Of a DNA stretch of 64,000 nucleotides, positions 44,357-53,757 are shown piece by piece. Source of the DNA: an uncultured Thalassotalea sp. (GTDB lineage: Bacteria > Pseudomonadota > Gammaproteobacteria > Enterobacterales > Alteromonadaceae); the NCBI GenBank assembly GCA_947502355.1, contig CANMZP010000001.1, positions 124,001 through 188,000 on the forward strand, written 5' to 3'. The notes beneath the pieces were generated by a model. That model was not told the origin of the DNA. It was given only the letters and a program-made list of their open reading frames with translations, and searched no databases. Position 1 is the stretch's first letter. The number at the start of each line of letters is the position of its first letter. The position numbers and the translations under genes were made by a program.

Positions 44357-46432
44357 TTATTTTACCGTTAAGTCAACACCGTAAACCGCAAAGCCAAATT
44401 CATCTTTTTCAATTTTGGTCATTGGGTATTGTTTGTTGTCTTCGATGAAAGCGTCTGCATCAATTAGACCATCTGCATCTTTGTATTCAGATGTTTCGAA
44501 ACGAATGTCTAAAGTAACTTGAGCATTATCAATCAGTTTAAGTTTCCAGTTGTTATCCGCTGATGGGCTTACTACACCATTGGCTTCCGTTTGTGCTGTG
44601 ATGTAATTAGATAGTACTTGACGGTTCTCATCTGGCGCTTCTAAAACAACGTACTCTGGACCAGTACCAGCAAACTTACCACCAAATGCACGGTAGTTAT
44701 TTGAGGCTACGATAAACTCTTTTGTTAAGAACTCTTCGCCCGTAATGATGGTGCCATTGTCGTTGTAAGAAAGGTTTACAATACGCTCAGCATTTGCATC
44801 TTGTAATCCACAATCACCATCGTAACGAGTTGGTTGTGTCACATCGATTTCGTAATCAACGCCATCAATAACGTCAAAGTTGTAAGTACGGTGATCAGTC
44901 CAGTTGATTAGGTACTGCGGCTCGGCACTGGTAACATCAACTTGGTTGAACATGTTCGCTGAACACTCTAACCATTCTTTAACGTCTGCACCCGTAAGTT
45001 TTACCGCAACTACCGTATTAGGGTACAAGTATAAGTCCGTCGCATTTTTGTAGGTTAAATCGCCTCTAGGTACCATAACGTATTGCTCTGAATCACTTAC
45101 AGCTGAGTGACGGCCACCCGCTTTAAATGGCGCGGCAGCAGAAAGTACAGGAATATCACCAAACTCGGTACCGTCTAATTGCGTTTCAACGTAATCGATT
45201 TGGGCATCCGATACGATTTGTACTGACGGGTCATCTTGTACCAAGGTTAAGAAACTGAACATATCCGCATCGGCTTGACCAATGGGTGCGTTAACGTATT
45301 CAAGTGTTGCTAAATGCTCATTTTCAACCGCACGGTGAATAACGTGATCAGCAGATACGAGTTCAACTTTATCACCTTGCTCGTTTTTCGTGTAAATAGG
45401 ACGAGAATCAGATGAAGAATCCACAACAGTCCAGTTGCCATCTACTTGTTCTAATACTAAGTCAACAACCCCTAAGTTATCACCCCAACGACCAGGCATT
45501 ACTGAAGCAACACCATTAATCGTACCTTTTTCAACATCAATGTTTTCGATGTCAGCAAATTGACTGCTTGGGAATACAGAGTGGCTGTGACCAAAGGTAA
45601 TGGCATCGATACCATCAACTAATGAAAGCGCAAACGTTGCGTTTTCAGCATCCATATCGGCAGGCGTTTCTGTCGAACCAATTCCGGAGTGAGGAATTGC
45701 AACAATCACATCTGCGCCTTCGGCTTTCATTTGTGGCACAAATTTGTTCGCCGTTTCGATAATGTCTTTAGCAATCACTTTACCCGTTAAGTTTGCTTTA
45801 TCCCACTGCATAATTTGTGGTGGAACAAAGCCGATGTAACCAATCTTAATGGTTTGCTCATTACCTAAGCTGTCAATTACGGTTTTTTCTTGAATTAGGT
45901 ATGGTTTAAAGTAGTTAACATCGTTTGTATCATTACCATCGGCATCATCAATGTATACGTTGGCGTTGATGTATGGGAAGTTAGCATCGTTTGTTGCTTC
46001 TTCTAAAAACTCAAGACCGTAGTTAAATTCATGGTTACCAATATTACCTACTACGTAATCAAGGGTGTTCATGGCTTTGTATACTGGGTGCGTTTCACCG
46101 TAAACCAAACCAACAGATGCCATGTAATCCCCCATGGCACTACCTTGAATTAAGTCACCGTTATCAACTAATACCGAGTTGGTTACTTCCATACGTGCTT
46201 CATGAACCAAGCTTGCTGTACGGGCTAAACCAATAGTAATGTCTTCTTTACCTGAGATGTAGTTAAAGTCCATTACGTTGGCGTGCAAGTCACTGGTTTC
46301 TAAAACACGTAAAGAAATTTGTGCAGATGGTGCTTCTGGTGTTTCTGCTTTCTTATCTGAGTTCATACAACCCGACACAAGAAATGAAGAGGCAACGGCT
46401 GTTGCTAGTAATGTTTTGTTGATGATTTTCAT
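44357..46432 (-). CDS. Periplasmic bifunctional 2',3'-cyclic nucleotide phosphodiesterase/5'-nucleotidase lipoprotein (CpdB-like)
   Basis: A 691-residue protein with a lipobox FLVSGC (Cys22). The metallophosphatase domain has LETSDLHANV, DNGDLIQG and GNIGNHEFNYG, the D-x-H/GD/GNH signature, plus GHSH later (FGHSHSVFPS). A 5'-nucleotidase C-terminal domain follows from about 400. It should hydrolyse extracellular nucleotides for phosphate or nucleoside uptake. Unlike E. coli CpdB (soluble) it carries a lipid anchor. The 555-bp upstream gap (46433-46987) is AT-rich and I see no gene or clear Pho box in it. Confidence 0.88.
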   Translation of the reverse strand: MKIINKTLLATAVASSFLVSGCMNSDKKAETPEAPSAQISLRVLETSDLHANVMDFNYISGKEDITIGLARTASLVHEARMEVTNSVLVDNGDLIQGSAMGDYMASVGLVYGETHPVYKAMNTLDYVVGNIGNHEFNYGLEFLEEATNDANFPYINANVYIDDADGNDTNDVNYFKPYLIQEKTVIDSLGNEQTIKIGYIGFVPPQIMQWDKANLTGKVIAKDIIETANKFVPQMKAEGADVIVAIPHSGIGSTETPADMDAENATFALSLVDGIDAITFGHSHSVFPSSQFADIENIDVEKGTINGVASVMPGRWGDNLGVVDLVLEQVDGNWTVVDSSSDSRPIYTKNEQGDKVELVSADHVIHRAVENEHLATLEYVNAPIGQADADMFSFLTLVQDDPSVQIVSDAQIDYVETQLDGTEFGDIPVLSAAAPFKAGGRHSAVSDSEQYVMVPRGDLTYKNATDLYLYPNTVVAVKLTGADVKEWLECSANMFNQVDVTSAEPQYLINWTDHRTYNFDVIDGVDYEIDVTQPTRYDGDCGLQDANAERIVNLSYNDNGTIITGEEFLTKEFIVASNNYRAFGGKFAGTGPEYVVLEAPDENRQVLSNYITAQTEANGVVSPSADNNWKLKLIDNAQVTLDIRFETSEYKDADGLIDADAFIEDNKQYPMTKIEKDEFGFAVYGVDLTVK

Positions 46433-46987
46433 GCTTTACCCTATTGAGACGATATTTTGGTTCAAATGAACGAATGATGCGCACTTTATCAGGTCGGACC
46501 ACGCTTAAAGGTAATTATGTTTAACCCAAACGTAACGCCGAGTAACCGACCTTTAAGCGAAAACAGGTTCCGTTTTCATCAACAGTAATAAAGCTACAAA
46601 AAGACATTATTAAAACGTAAAAATGGTAACTTTAAATTTAATGAGTCTCATCGTCAGAGTACACAAGGGTGCATTTAAGTAGTAAATTTTCAGGAAGGAA
46701 TGGTAAGCGAACCTTTAGCGGACTTTTAGCCAATCATGTTAGTTAACAATTTATTACAAAGGCAATATTGGCTGAATTTTGGGACATCGAACGACTGCAC
46801 CGCTTGTGTGGATAAACGAAATAACTAAGTAAGAGAAAAATAAAAATCTAAGACGGTAATTGTAGAGCATTAATTTGAAAGGAGATATTGCTTTGAACGA
46901 GGTAATAAATATCTACGTATAAAGAAGAATGAGTGGGAAAAACAATTCCCACGTAATAAAAAATTAGGTTACAACGTCAAAATCAGA

Positions 46988-47767
46988 TTAACGTTTTGCT
47001 GATCTCAGTTTTATCGGCGCAAACACACTGGCATCAATATAGCCTAAATTTTTATCGCCATTTTTCGGGGTAATTTCGACATCACCAACAAAACTTTCAC
47101 GAATTTCACTCTGATCATTATCGCAATACGCCAACATAAAGCCCATGTCTTTACCTTCGGTAAGTTTTACAGGCTCAGCGTTGCGGTTTTCTAAAGTAAA
47201 CGTTTCAGGGTAAATTTTTAGCGCCACTTCCCAATAAAGCTTTTGTGGCTTTTGTTGAAACACTTTCCACTTCGACTCTAAGTGGTCATCTAACAAAATA
47301 AAATGGGTACTGCCATCGGGGTTATTCGGGCCAATGTCAGCCACATGACCATCCAAAGCAATATGATAGGCAAAGGCATTAAAGTTGAATTGATGGTTTC
47401 CGCCAGAGTTATTTTCATCAACAAACACTTCTAAACAATCATCATCCCAATATTTAAAGAGTGGATCACTATGTTGATCGAATAATTTTTCATCGGTTAT
47501 TTCAGTGAGCAAGTACAGATAATTTTCATCCCACAGCAATTTATATCGTCCAGAGAAATCATTTTCTTGAGGAAGCTCACCAATAATCGCCTTATCAAGA
47601 GCACGCCAACTGGCTGCTTGCCAAGCGTCATCCATAGCGCCGTCAACGACAATAGGCGCAGTTGTTCTATACACATCACGTGCTTCTAACGGTTCACCCG
47701 CTGAAACACTGCTTGCCACCATAAAGCTCAATGCCGCGGCATTAAATAAAAATTTATTCTTTTTCAC
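46988..47767 (-). CDS. Exported CBM9-like (carbohydrate-binding module family 9) protein
   Basis: About 259 residues from GTG 47767, which starts VKKNKFLFNAAALSFM and yields a signal ending in SVSAG; the open frame runs to 47830 without a signal. The domain core GAMDDAWQAASW, FSGRYKLLWDENYLYLLTEI and YWDDDCLEVFVDENN, then GNHQFNFNAFAYHIALDG, matches CBM9-like (DOMON-related) carbohydrate-binding domains. It lacks a catalytic domain. It may bind sugars or haem-like ligands in the periplasm. The upstream REP-like repeats (47894-47938) lie between it and the transposase gene. Confidence 0.78.
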   Translation of the reverse strand: MKKNKFLFNAAALSFMVASSVSAGEPLEARDVYRTTAPIVVDGAMDDAWQAASWRALDKAIIGELPQENDFSGRYKLLWDENYLYLLTEITDEKLFDQHSDPLFKYWDDDCLEVFVDENNSGGNHQFNFNAFAYHIALDGHVADIGPNNPDGSTHFILLDDHLESKWKVFQQKPQKLYWEVALKIYPETFTLENRNAEPVKLTEGKDMGFMLAYCDNDQSEIRESFVGDVEITPKNGDKNLGYIDASVFAPIKLRSAKR

Positions 47768-47893
47768 ATTTAAATCCCAAAACAATATGTAACCAAAGCC
47801 TGCCATAAACCCAAACGACACACCAGACAAATGCGTTTGATTGGATTAGTGACGAGATAACATGAACAAATAATAGCAGCCCCTTCCCAAACG

Positions 47894-47938
47894 AAGCCAC
47901 CCACTGTTATTTGAATAGCTGCAATCAAGCCACCCACC
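47894..47938 (-). repeat. Pair of REP-like repeats upstream of the RAYT gene
   Basis: On the minus strand two copies of GTGGGTGGCTT start 33 bp apart, with GATTGCAGCTATTCAAATAACA-like spacer between. They have the same order (GTGGGTGGCTTGATT) as units of the array at 37549-37770. They lie 65 bp upstream of the transposase start. Confidence 0.75.
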
Positions 47939-48004
47939 TTTATTCGCATTTTCTTACTTTGCATCTATCTTTAATAAACACCTCGACAAATTCCAAGGAG
48001 CGGA

Positions 48005-48982
48005 ATGATGGCCACACCTCGAAGTAAACTCGTCTGTTTACAATCTACACCCTATTACCACTGCACAAGCCGCTGTGTCCGTGGCGCCTTTTTATGCGGA
48101 CAAGACAAACTCTCTGAAAAAAACTTTGACCACCGTCGAAGTTGGATTGAAAAACGCCTCCTATTTCTTGCCCGTATTTTTTGCATTGATGTCTGTGCTT
48201 ACGCCGTGATGAGCAATCATTGCCATGTTGTTTTGCGTATTAATGAACGGTTGAACAAGGAATTATCCGATTTAGACGTAGCCAAACGCTGGCTTGGTAT
48301 CTGTAAGGGTACCCTAGTAACGCAACAATTTGTTCAGGGTAAGTCGATTGAGAAACATCTGGATGATACGTTAAAAGATACCTTGCTAATTTACCGAAAT
48401 CGATTAATGGATTTAAGCTGGTTTATGCGCATGCTTAATGAGCCTATTGCACGAATGGCCAATGACGAAGATGAATGCACGGGGCGGTTTTGGGAGGGAC
48501 GCTTTCATTCTCAAGCCTTACTGGATGAGGCAGCCCTTGCCGCTTGTATGGCTTATGTGGATTTAAACCCAGTACGTGCAGGGATTGAAAAAACACCCGA
48601 AAACTCTCAATACACCAGTGTACAAAAACGCATTCAAGCGGCGAAACAACAAAAGCAGCCACAATCTCTAATGCCCTTTGTCGGTAACCCAAGGAAAAAC
48701 AAACCTGAAGGCTTACCCTTTAAATTGGATGAATACTTAAGCCTCTTAGATATAACGGGTCGCTGTATTCGGGAAGATAAAAAAGGCTTCATTGATAATA
48801 ACCTCCCCAAGATTCTCGAGCGTTTGAACATCCCAGCGCAAAGCTGGATAACGTTAACCACAAGGTTTGAAACAGCCTTCCCGGGTGTTGCCGGGAACGC
48901 GGCATCCTTAGATTTATTAATTGAAATCGAGCAACGCAAACGACGATGTAATTTACACAATAGCCAAGCATTGTTCGGCTAG
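48005..48982 (+). CDS. REP-associated tyrosine transposase (RAYT, TnpA_REP family)
   Basis: A 325-residue transposase of the IS200/IS605 (Y1) superfamily. The HUH metal motif is His72-Cys73-His74 in MSNHCHVVLRIN. The segment CTGRFWEGRFHSQALLDEAALAACMAYVDLNPVRAG is the signature of the REP-associated class. Unlike IS200 transposases it has a long C-terminal extension (about 200-325). RAYTs cleave and mobilise REP sequences and are usually single-copy, not part of a mobile insertion sequence. REP-like repeats flank the gene: 47894-47938 upstream, 49006-49018 and 49175-49193 downstream. Start: ATG 48005 or 48008, with AAGGAG upstream. Confidence 0.93.
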   Translation: MMATPRSKLVCLQSTPYYHCTSRCVRGAFLCGQDKLSEKNFDHRRSWIEKRLLFLARIFCIDVCAYAVMSNHCHVVLRINERLNKELSDLDVAKRWLGICKGTLVTQQFVQGKSIEKHLDDTLKDTLLIYRNRLMDLSWFMRMLNEPIARMANDEDECTGRFWEGRFHSQALLDEAALAACMAYVDLNPVRAGIEKTPENSQYTSVQKRIQAAKQQKQPQSLMPFVGNPRKNKPEGLPFKLDEYLSLLDITGRCIREDKKGFIDNNLPKILERLNIPAQSWITLTTRFETAFPGVAGNAASLDLLIEIEQRKRRCNLHNSQALFG

Positions 48983-49005
48983 AAATATATTAAGCCTTAA
49001 AATAT

Positions 49006-49018
49006 GCAAGCCACCAGT
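49006..49018 (-). repeat. Degenerate REP-like repeat after the RAYT gene
   Basis: The minus strand reads AACTGGTGGCTTG, which matches AGTGGGTGGCTTG with one base missing. It begins 24 bp past the RAYT stop. Confidence 0.5.
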
Positions 49019-49174
49019 TTGAAACTACCTACAGGGAATGAGACATGCCCCAAAAGTCCTATTTCACCAATGGGCTATATTCAAAAACATTAAATACAGT
49101 CGGTATGATTGATGAAAACGTAAAACAAAACACTTTTGCTGAATGTCGGCAAAATAGCGTATAGACAAATTAGT

Positions 49175-49193
49175 GTGGGTGGCTTGCAAAGCC
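49175..49193 (+). repeat. REP-like repeat with a hairpin
   Basis: GTGGGTGGCTTGCAAAGCC contains the 11-mer head followed by the hairpin GGCTT-GCA-AAGCC. This head-plus-hairpin layout is what RAYT proteins recognise. It lies 23 bp from the 3' end of the DUF1501 gene. Confidence 0.75.
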
Positions 49194-49215
49194 ATGTTTT
49201 GTTTAATCAGCACAT

Positions 49216-50421
49216 CTAAGATATTAACGTTTGCTTGTATGGCTTTATGTGCGGAAATACTTTGCTAATGTCAGCATCTGAAAATTGCCAGTGCTGTTTT
49301 AAAATACTGGCTATCCAAGCAAAACTATTACTTGTGGGTTTTAAATCTCGCCCTTGATGTAATTCATCTGGTTGTAAACCAGGCCATTGACCTAAGACTT
49401 TTCCACCTGAAATGGCCCCTCCCGTCAAAAGCAATGCACTCGCCGTCCCATGATCTGTGCCCTTGGTGCCATTTTCTTTTGCAGTACGGCCAAATTCAGT
49501 AGCAATGATCACCACTGTATTTCCCCATTCTGTTCCTAACTCTTCTCGCAATGCGCTTATTCCAGCATCGAGTTCACTTAACTTTGTATTAAGTCTCTTT
49601 TCCTGGTTGTTATGCGTATCCCAACCACCAAGTTCAAGCATGGCGCAACTTAAATCAGGATCAGCGTTTATTAACTTGCCACAAGCCTTAGCTAAATCTA
49701 TGAATTTCCCCTGCCGCTTTTGCTTTTCATTGCTCTTGTTACCTACCAAACCCCGCACTCGCATGCCCGATTGCAACGTATCCAGTAAGAGTGGATCTGC
49801 TTGATATAACTTATTTAATCCTTGATAAATGTCTAGATCGGCATTCTTCAAATTCGTCGGATACCAGGTGTTCACGTTATTACTGTCACGCAAACTAATG
49901 GGTGTGCTTCTAGAGATTGCCAATGCTTTTTTTAGTTTAATTTCAATGGCTCGGCCTAACCAGCCCGTATCAGGATCAGCATGCATCAACCCAGACTCTA
50001 AATAATCCTGAGCATCAAAGTGTGAGCGTTGCTGATAACCACTGGAAACGGCAACAATTGGTAAGAGCTGTTTACCTTTATACCAACGATGAAGGCTTTT
50101 TAATGCGGGGTGCAAGGCAAAGCCTTTATCAAGAGGTAACAGTGGGTGGCTTAAGTTATTGCTTAGGCTTTTACTTAGGTTGGGACGTAAGGTTTTGTAT
50201 GCTTCATCAAAGGTTGGGATAATGGTATGCAAGGAATCCAAGCCACCACGAAGAAGTAACCAGATCACTTTTTTATTGCCTGATGCATTCCCTACCTGAC
50301 TCGCTAATGCCCGCCCCTCAGGGAAACTCAACATGGCGAGGGATGAACTGGCGATTTGCAAAAACTGACGGCGAGAAAGTGTTTTGGTTACGTTTAATGC
50401 CTTTTTATTGATATTAGTCAT
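49216..50421 (-). CDS. DUF1501 protein with Tat-type signal
   Basis: About 401 residues from ATG 50421, which has GGAGA upstream (a GTG one codon earlier is also open). The N-terminus carries a twin-arginine signal, SRRQFLQIASSSLAMLSF. The family core is seen in VIWLLLRGGLDSLHTIIP and GGWDTHNNQEKRLNTKLSEL, followed by TVVIIATEFGRTAKENGTKGTDHG. DUF1501 proteins are sulfatase-like exported proteins that are nearly always encoded next to DUF1800 proteins. Function unknown. It overlaps the DUF1800 stop by one base, so the two are coupled. A REP-like 11-mer lies inside the coding region at 50142-50152. Confidence 0.88.
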   Translation of the reverse strand: MTNINKKALNVTKTLSRRQFLQIASSSLAMLSFPEGRALASQVGNASGNKKVIWLLLRGGLDSLHTIIPTFDEAYKTLRPNLSKSLSNNLSHPLLPLDKGFALHPALKSLHRWYKGKQLLPIVAVSSGYQQRSHFDAQDYLESGLMHADPDTGWLGRAIEIKLKKALAISRSTPISLRDSNNVNTWYPTNLKNADLDIYQGLNKLYQADPLLLDTLQSGMRVRGLVGNKSNEKQKRQGKFIDLAKACGKLINADPDLSCAMLELGGWDTHNNQEKRLNTKLSELDAGISALREELGTEWGNTVVIIATEFGRTAKENGTKGTDHGTASALLLTGGAISGGKVLGQWPGLQPDELHQGRDLKPTSNSFAWIASILKQHWQFSDADISKVFPHIKPYKQTLIS

Positions 50422-50423
50422 CA

Positions 50424-51800
50424 CTATCTCCGTAAAAATTCAGGACTCATTAACAACATGATCAATGCCATTTGCCGGCTTTCTGCGTGCATAATCGTTT
50501 GATAGATATTTTGGTTAATGGCACCTGCAAATATCGTGTGGATGAGGCTTTCAATATTAATGTGTTTAACATATTTGCTTAGTGAATTGACCCAATCAAT
50601 GCGCGCCATTAGTCCAGTGGCACTTAACCAGTCATCATTAGCGTCACTGTAACCGGCCGGAGAGCCTGCATTAAACGGCTGCTGACCAAGATTTATCAAG
50701 GTATAAAGCAGCGTTTTGTCTTTAGGACGTTTACTCGATAATGGTAAAGACAACGCCCTAAACGTTGAAATAACGTATTCTCTAGGAGTTTTAAACTTTT
50801 GCGCCGTACTTAACCAGGCATCGTCATGCTCAAACATGGCATTCATTACTTTCTGTATATTGCCTCGGGTTTGCATCCAAGTTGCCTGCATACTAGCTAA
50901 TAGCTGGGTTGAAGGGGTTTCACTAACAAAGTGATGCGCAATTTTCTGACAAAGAAATTCTGCTGTTTTAGGGTGGGTGGCTAGGTCTTTTAGCATTTGT
51001 TTACCTTGCTCTACGCCGTTTTGCAGGTAGGGTTTTCCTAATAAGATACGCTTGCCTGGCTCGTGGCCATATTTGCGAAAAACAAAGCCGTTATTAGATT
51101 CTGTTATTGATTTTTTTATGCTCCAACCGGTCATGCCCTTTGCCAGTTCAATAACATCTTGTTGATTGTAGGGGCCATCCACTCCTAACGTGTGTAATTC
51201 GAGGATCTCTCTGGCCAAATTTTCATTTAATCCTTTATTACGTTTTTGGCCTATGCGTGAATTTTCACCGAATGATTTTTCATTGTTTAAATAAATGATC
51301 ATGGCTGGGTGCTGGCTTACGGCTAACAACATGTCTTCGAAGTGCCCTAATAAATTGGGCGCTATCGCTTCACGTTCAAGCGTTGGGGCTAGACCTGCCA
51401 TTAGCCTTCCCTGTGCACTTACCGAAAAATGATTTGAGAAGAAGTCCAATAAACGCCAACTGACACTGTGTGAAGAATGGATTGATTGCTTTAAAGTATC
51501 TGCAGCCATAGCGCGTAATGCGCTACGGGCAAAATTTTTGGTCACCATCTGCTCGGGCTTATTAGGAAGCATGCCTTTTTTTTCAAGTACCTTTTGTTCT
51601 CGATACTTAGCCGCTTGATTTAAAATGTCATTTGAATCCCCAAGATCTTGTGAAAATAAAATGGGTTTAAGTTGATTTTTGATCCACTGTTTCGGGTTTT
51701 CATTAGCAGCTTGCAGTTCCCCTACTCGAGCGCCATAGCCAAATCGATTGACGGCAATTTGGGCGTTGGTATATTCGACGTTTTGTTGCGGCTCTTTCAT
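50424..51800 (-). CDS. DUF1800 protein
   Basis: A 458-residue protein of the DUF1800 family. Signature segments are NRFGYGARVGEL at the N-terminus, LLDFFSNHFSVS, NENLAREILELHTLGVDGPYNQQDVIELAKGMTGW and LATHPKTAEFLCQKIAHHFV. The family is always found with DUF1501 and both are exported or periplasmic; the function is unknown. There is no clear signal at the N-terminus of this ORF, which starts MKEPQQNVEYTNAQIAVNRFG; the family often lacks one. The next gene (DUF1501) follows directly. Confidence 0.88.
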   Translation of the reverse strand: MKEPQQNVEYTNAQIAVNRFGYGARVGELQAANENPKQWIKNQLKPILFSQDLGDSNDILNQAAKYREQKVLEKKGMLPNKPEQMVTKNFARSALRAMAADTLKQSIHSSHSVSWRLLDFFSNHFSVSAQGRLMAGLAPTLEREAIAPNLLGHFEDMLLAVSQHPAMIIYLNNEKSFGENSRIGQKRNKGLNENLAREILELHTLGVDGPYNQQDVIELAKGMTGWSIKKSITESNNGFVFRKYGHEPGKRILLGKPYLQNGVEQGKQMLKDLATHPKTAEFLCQKIAHHFVSETPSTQLLASMQATWMQTRGNIQKVMNAMFEHDDAWLSTAQKFKTPREYVISTFRALSLPLSSKRPKDKTLLYTLINLGQQPFNAGSPAGYSDANDDWLSATGLMARIDWVNSLSKYVKHINIESLIHTIFAGAINQNIYQTIMHAESRQMALIMLLMSPEFLRR

Positions 51801-51918
51801 AGCAAGTGCATTTTATTAAAAACTGTATTTAATGTTATAAAAGCTCGTGACCGATATAGCCAGTTTATTTACAAACCCTTTACCAATCATTCATGCTAGT
51901 ATGCCTTAAAAAACCGAC

Positions 51919-52542
51919 ATGATTATGATCAAGAATTCAGCCATGCCACAGCAAAACTCACCTTTAAGCATAGAACAACTTGTAAAGCAGTTTACCAAAC
52001 ACCATAGCAAGCATCGATTTATCCGACACTGGTCATCAAAAGCGGCGGTTGCCATCATTTTGCAACAACGCCAGGATGATGTGTTTGTGCTGATGCAAAA
52101 ACGCGTAGAGCGAAAAGGCGATCCATGGTCAGGTGATATGGCCTTTCCAGGTGGTAAGGCAGAGAAATCAGACAAAGACAGTTGGGCTACGGCATGTCGT
52201 GAAACAATGGAAGAAATTGGGGTTTCCTTAGACAAGGCGCAATATCTTGGTCAATTAAGCGATATGGTCGCCGTTAAGCACCAATTAAATGGGTTAATGC
52301 TTGTCACCCCACATGTGTGCATTCTTGAAGGGCCCATCAATTGTCAATTAAATCATGAGGTCAGTGAAGTAGTTTGGATCCCACTATCTTTATTAATGAA
52401 TGCAAATCAACAAAGCATCTTTAAAAAAGACGTTGGCCACATAAAAATTAAATTTTCTTGCTATTTTTATGGCCATTATAAAGTTTGGGGATTGTCGCTA
52501 GCCATGCTGAAAAAACTTAAAAAAATCATTCACAAAGACTAA
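51919..52542 (+). CDS. Nudix hydrolase (CoA diphosphatase-like)
   Basis: A 207-residue protein. The Nudix box GGKAEKSDKDSWATACRETMEEIG (about residues 78-101) fits GX5EX7REUXEEXGU with a one-residue change in its first half. The upstream WSGDMAFPGG is also typical of the YeaB/NudL-type CoA pyrophosphatase. It would cleave CoA or another nucleoside diphosphate-linked compound. The start is uncertain: ATG 51919, 51928 or 51943 are in frame, and none has a strong ribosome site. It is divergent from the DUF1800 gene. Confidence 0.82.
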   Translation: MIMIKNSAMPQQNSPLSIEQLVKQFTKHHSKHRFIRHWSSKAAVAIILQQRQDDVFVLMQKRVERKGDPWSGDMAFPGGKAEKSDKDSWATACRETMEEIGVSLDKAQYLGQLSDMVAVKHQLNGLMLVTPHVCILEGPINCQLNHEVSEVVWIPLSLLMNANQQSIFKKDVGHIKIKFSCYFYGHYKVWGLSLAMLKKLKKIIHKD

Positions 52543-53001
52543 AATCATAAGCCAACTTACCCTGTAACAAAGTGGTAATTGTTCAATATGAGTCAAACAG
52601 CTTTGATGGGCGGCAATTGAAACCTGCCCATCTTTACTTGTTAACGTGTTAAGTGGCTCTAAAAGGTATCCCGAGATGTAACCAATATTCGCCTGTTCGA
52701 AAACTCATCGGCTTGAATACTCCAAAATGAGGGGATTGAGAGACCATCTAACGAAGCATCTATAGAGGCTAAAAACATTCTCTTGATGAAATCGAGGTCC
52801 CCATGTTCTGATAACGACACATAATAAACACAAAAAGTGAAAAAGGAAAAGCCGTGAGAGCGACCTTGTTGCTTTAATCATCCCATGGATAAAGAAAATG
52901 AATGTGTTTGAAATTTTAAGGGCAGAAAAAGGCCTCGGCTGCAAGGTTATTAAAGCCGTTCTCTAATATTGTATTGTTCCCCCGCCAAGGGGAATTTAGG
53001 G
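52543..53001. other. Intergenic gap with no convincing gene
   Basis: A 79-codon open frame on the minus strand (52705-52944) has a Phe/Leu/Arg-rich composition unlike real proteins, and no ribosome site is visible. No repeat, tRNA or mobile-element end was recognised. It may be degenerate insertion sequence material, but I could not establish this. Confidence 0.4.
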
Positions 53002-53472
53002 TTAATACTTTAGGCCAATTTTATTGAAGAAATGGCAGATTATCCACGCCGGCCCTATGGCTAAAAACTGAATGTCTTTAAACAAGGAAGGTTTCTTGCC
53101 TTCAATTTTATGGCCAATAAACTGCATTATCCAAGCCACCACAAAAATGCCAACAGACATTTGCAAAACGGATATGCTCATCTGTGTATGCCACCACGAT
53201 ATCAATGCCAAAGACACTATGGTGAAAAACGCGATAACCAAGGCAATGGGGCGAGATAAGAAGAGGTAATAAATGACCATGAAAACCGATAATACCATCG
53301 CCCAGTTTGCCCATAAGGTTTTTGTCTCAGTTGGGAACGGTATTGAGAAAAACAGCCCCAAACTGGTAAAGTAAATGAGGGGGACACAAATATAGTGGAT
53401 TAATTTATTGGTTCGGTTTTGATGGCTTTCGCCGTATTCATCAAGCCATTGTTGAATGGATTTCATGGTCAT
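53002..53472 (-). CDS. Mpo1-like (DUF962) membrane protein
   Basis: A 156-residue protein with four hydrophobic segments. The N-terminal motif WLDEYGESHQNRTNKLIHYICVPLIYFT is the family hallmark (YGESHQN-NK--H--GVP), followed by QFIGHKIEGKKPSLFKD in the later loop, with the second His. Yeast Mpo1 is an Fe-dependent dioxygenase acting on 2-hydroxy fatty acids; bacterial relatives may do the same. Either ATG (53472 or 53466) could be the start. The gene stands alone. Confidence 0.88.
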   Translation of the reverse strand: MTMKSIQQWLDEYGESHQNRTNKLIHYICVPLIYFTSLGLFFSIPFPTETKTLWANWAMVLSVFMVIYYLFLSRPIALVIAFFTIVSLALISWWHTQMSISVLQMSVGIFVVAWIMQFIGHKIEGKKPSLFKDIQFLAIGPAWIICHFFNKIGLKY

Positions 53473-53584
53473 ACCTGTTATTGTTATTATTTTGCTAATG
53501 TAACACAGTTCTCAAAAATGCCAAGTGGTTATGCAAGAGCCCGTTTTGCATAGTCAAGGCTATATCGACAATAACCGTTTTATC

Positions 53585-53671
53585 TTATGCGGCTAACGAC
53601 AAGGCATGATTGAGGACTTCACCTAACCCACTATGATTACGCATCCGCAAAAATTTCGTGTATGTCGCCAT
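53585..53671 (-). CDS. Possible 28-residue small protein
   Basis: An ATG at 53671 with AAGG seven bases upstream opens a short frame MATYTKFLRMRNHSGLGEVL... ending at TAA 53585. The composition is ordinary and the peptide has no membrane segment. It could equally be the end of a decayed gene or chance. It lies in the 270-bp gap between the Mpo1-like and AbgT genes. Confidence 0.2.
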   Translation of the reverse strand: MATYTKFLRMRNHSGLGEVLNHALSLAA

Positions 53672-53728
53672 TGCCACACCTTCTATATTTACCTTGCTTC
53701 ATTGGCTGCAGGTTTTAGGTTATATGGA

Positions 53729-53757
53729 ATTTGAATTAGCTTAGCTTAGCTTAGCTT
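53729..53757. repeat. Pentanucleotide repeat (AGCTT) at the abgT 3' end
   Basis: Four AGCTT units in a row overlap the stop codon region of the AbgT-family gene. Slippage here would alter only the final residues. Confidence 0.7.

Noticed and set aside
52705-52944. 79-residue open frame in the gap before the Mpo1-like gene
   Set aside because: Composition is unlike a protein and there is no ribosome site; possibly degenerate DNA.
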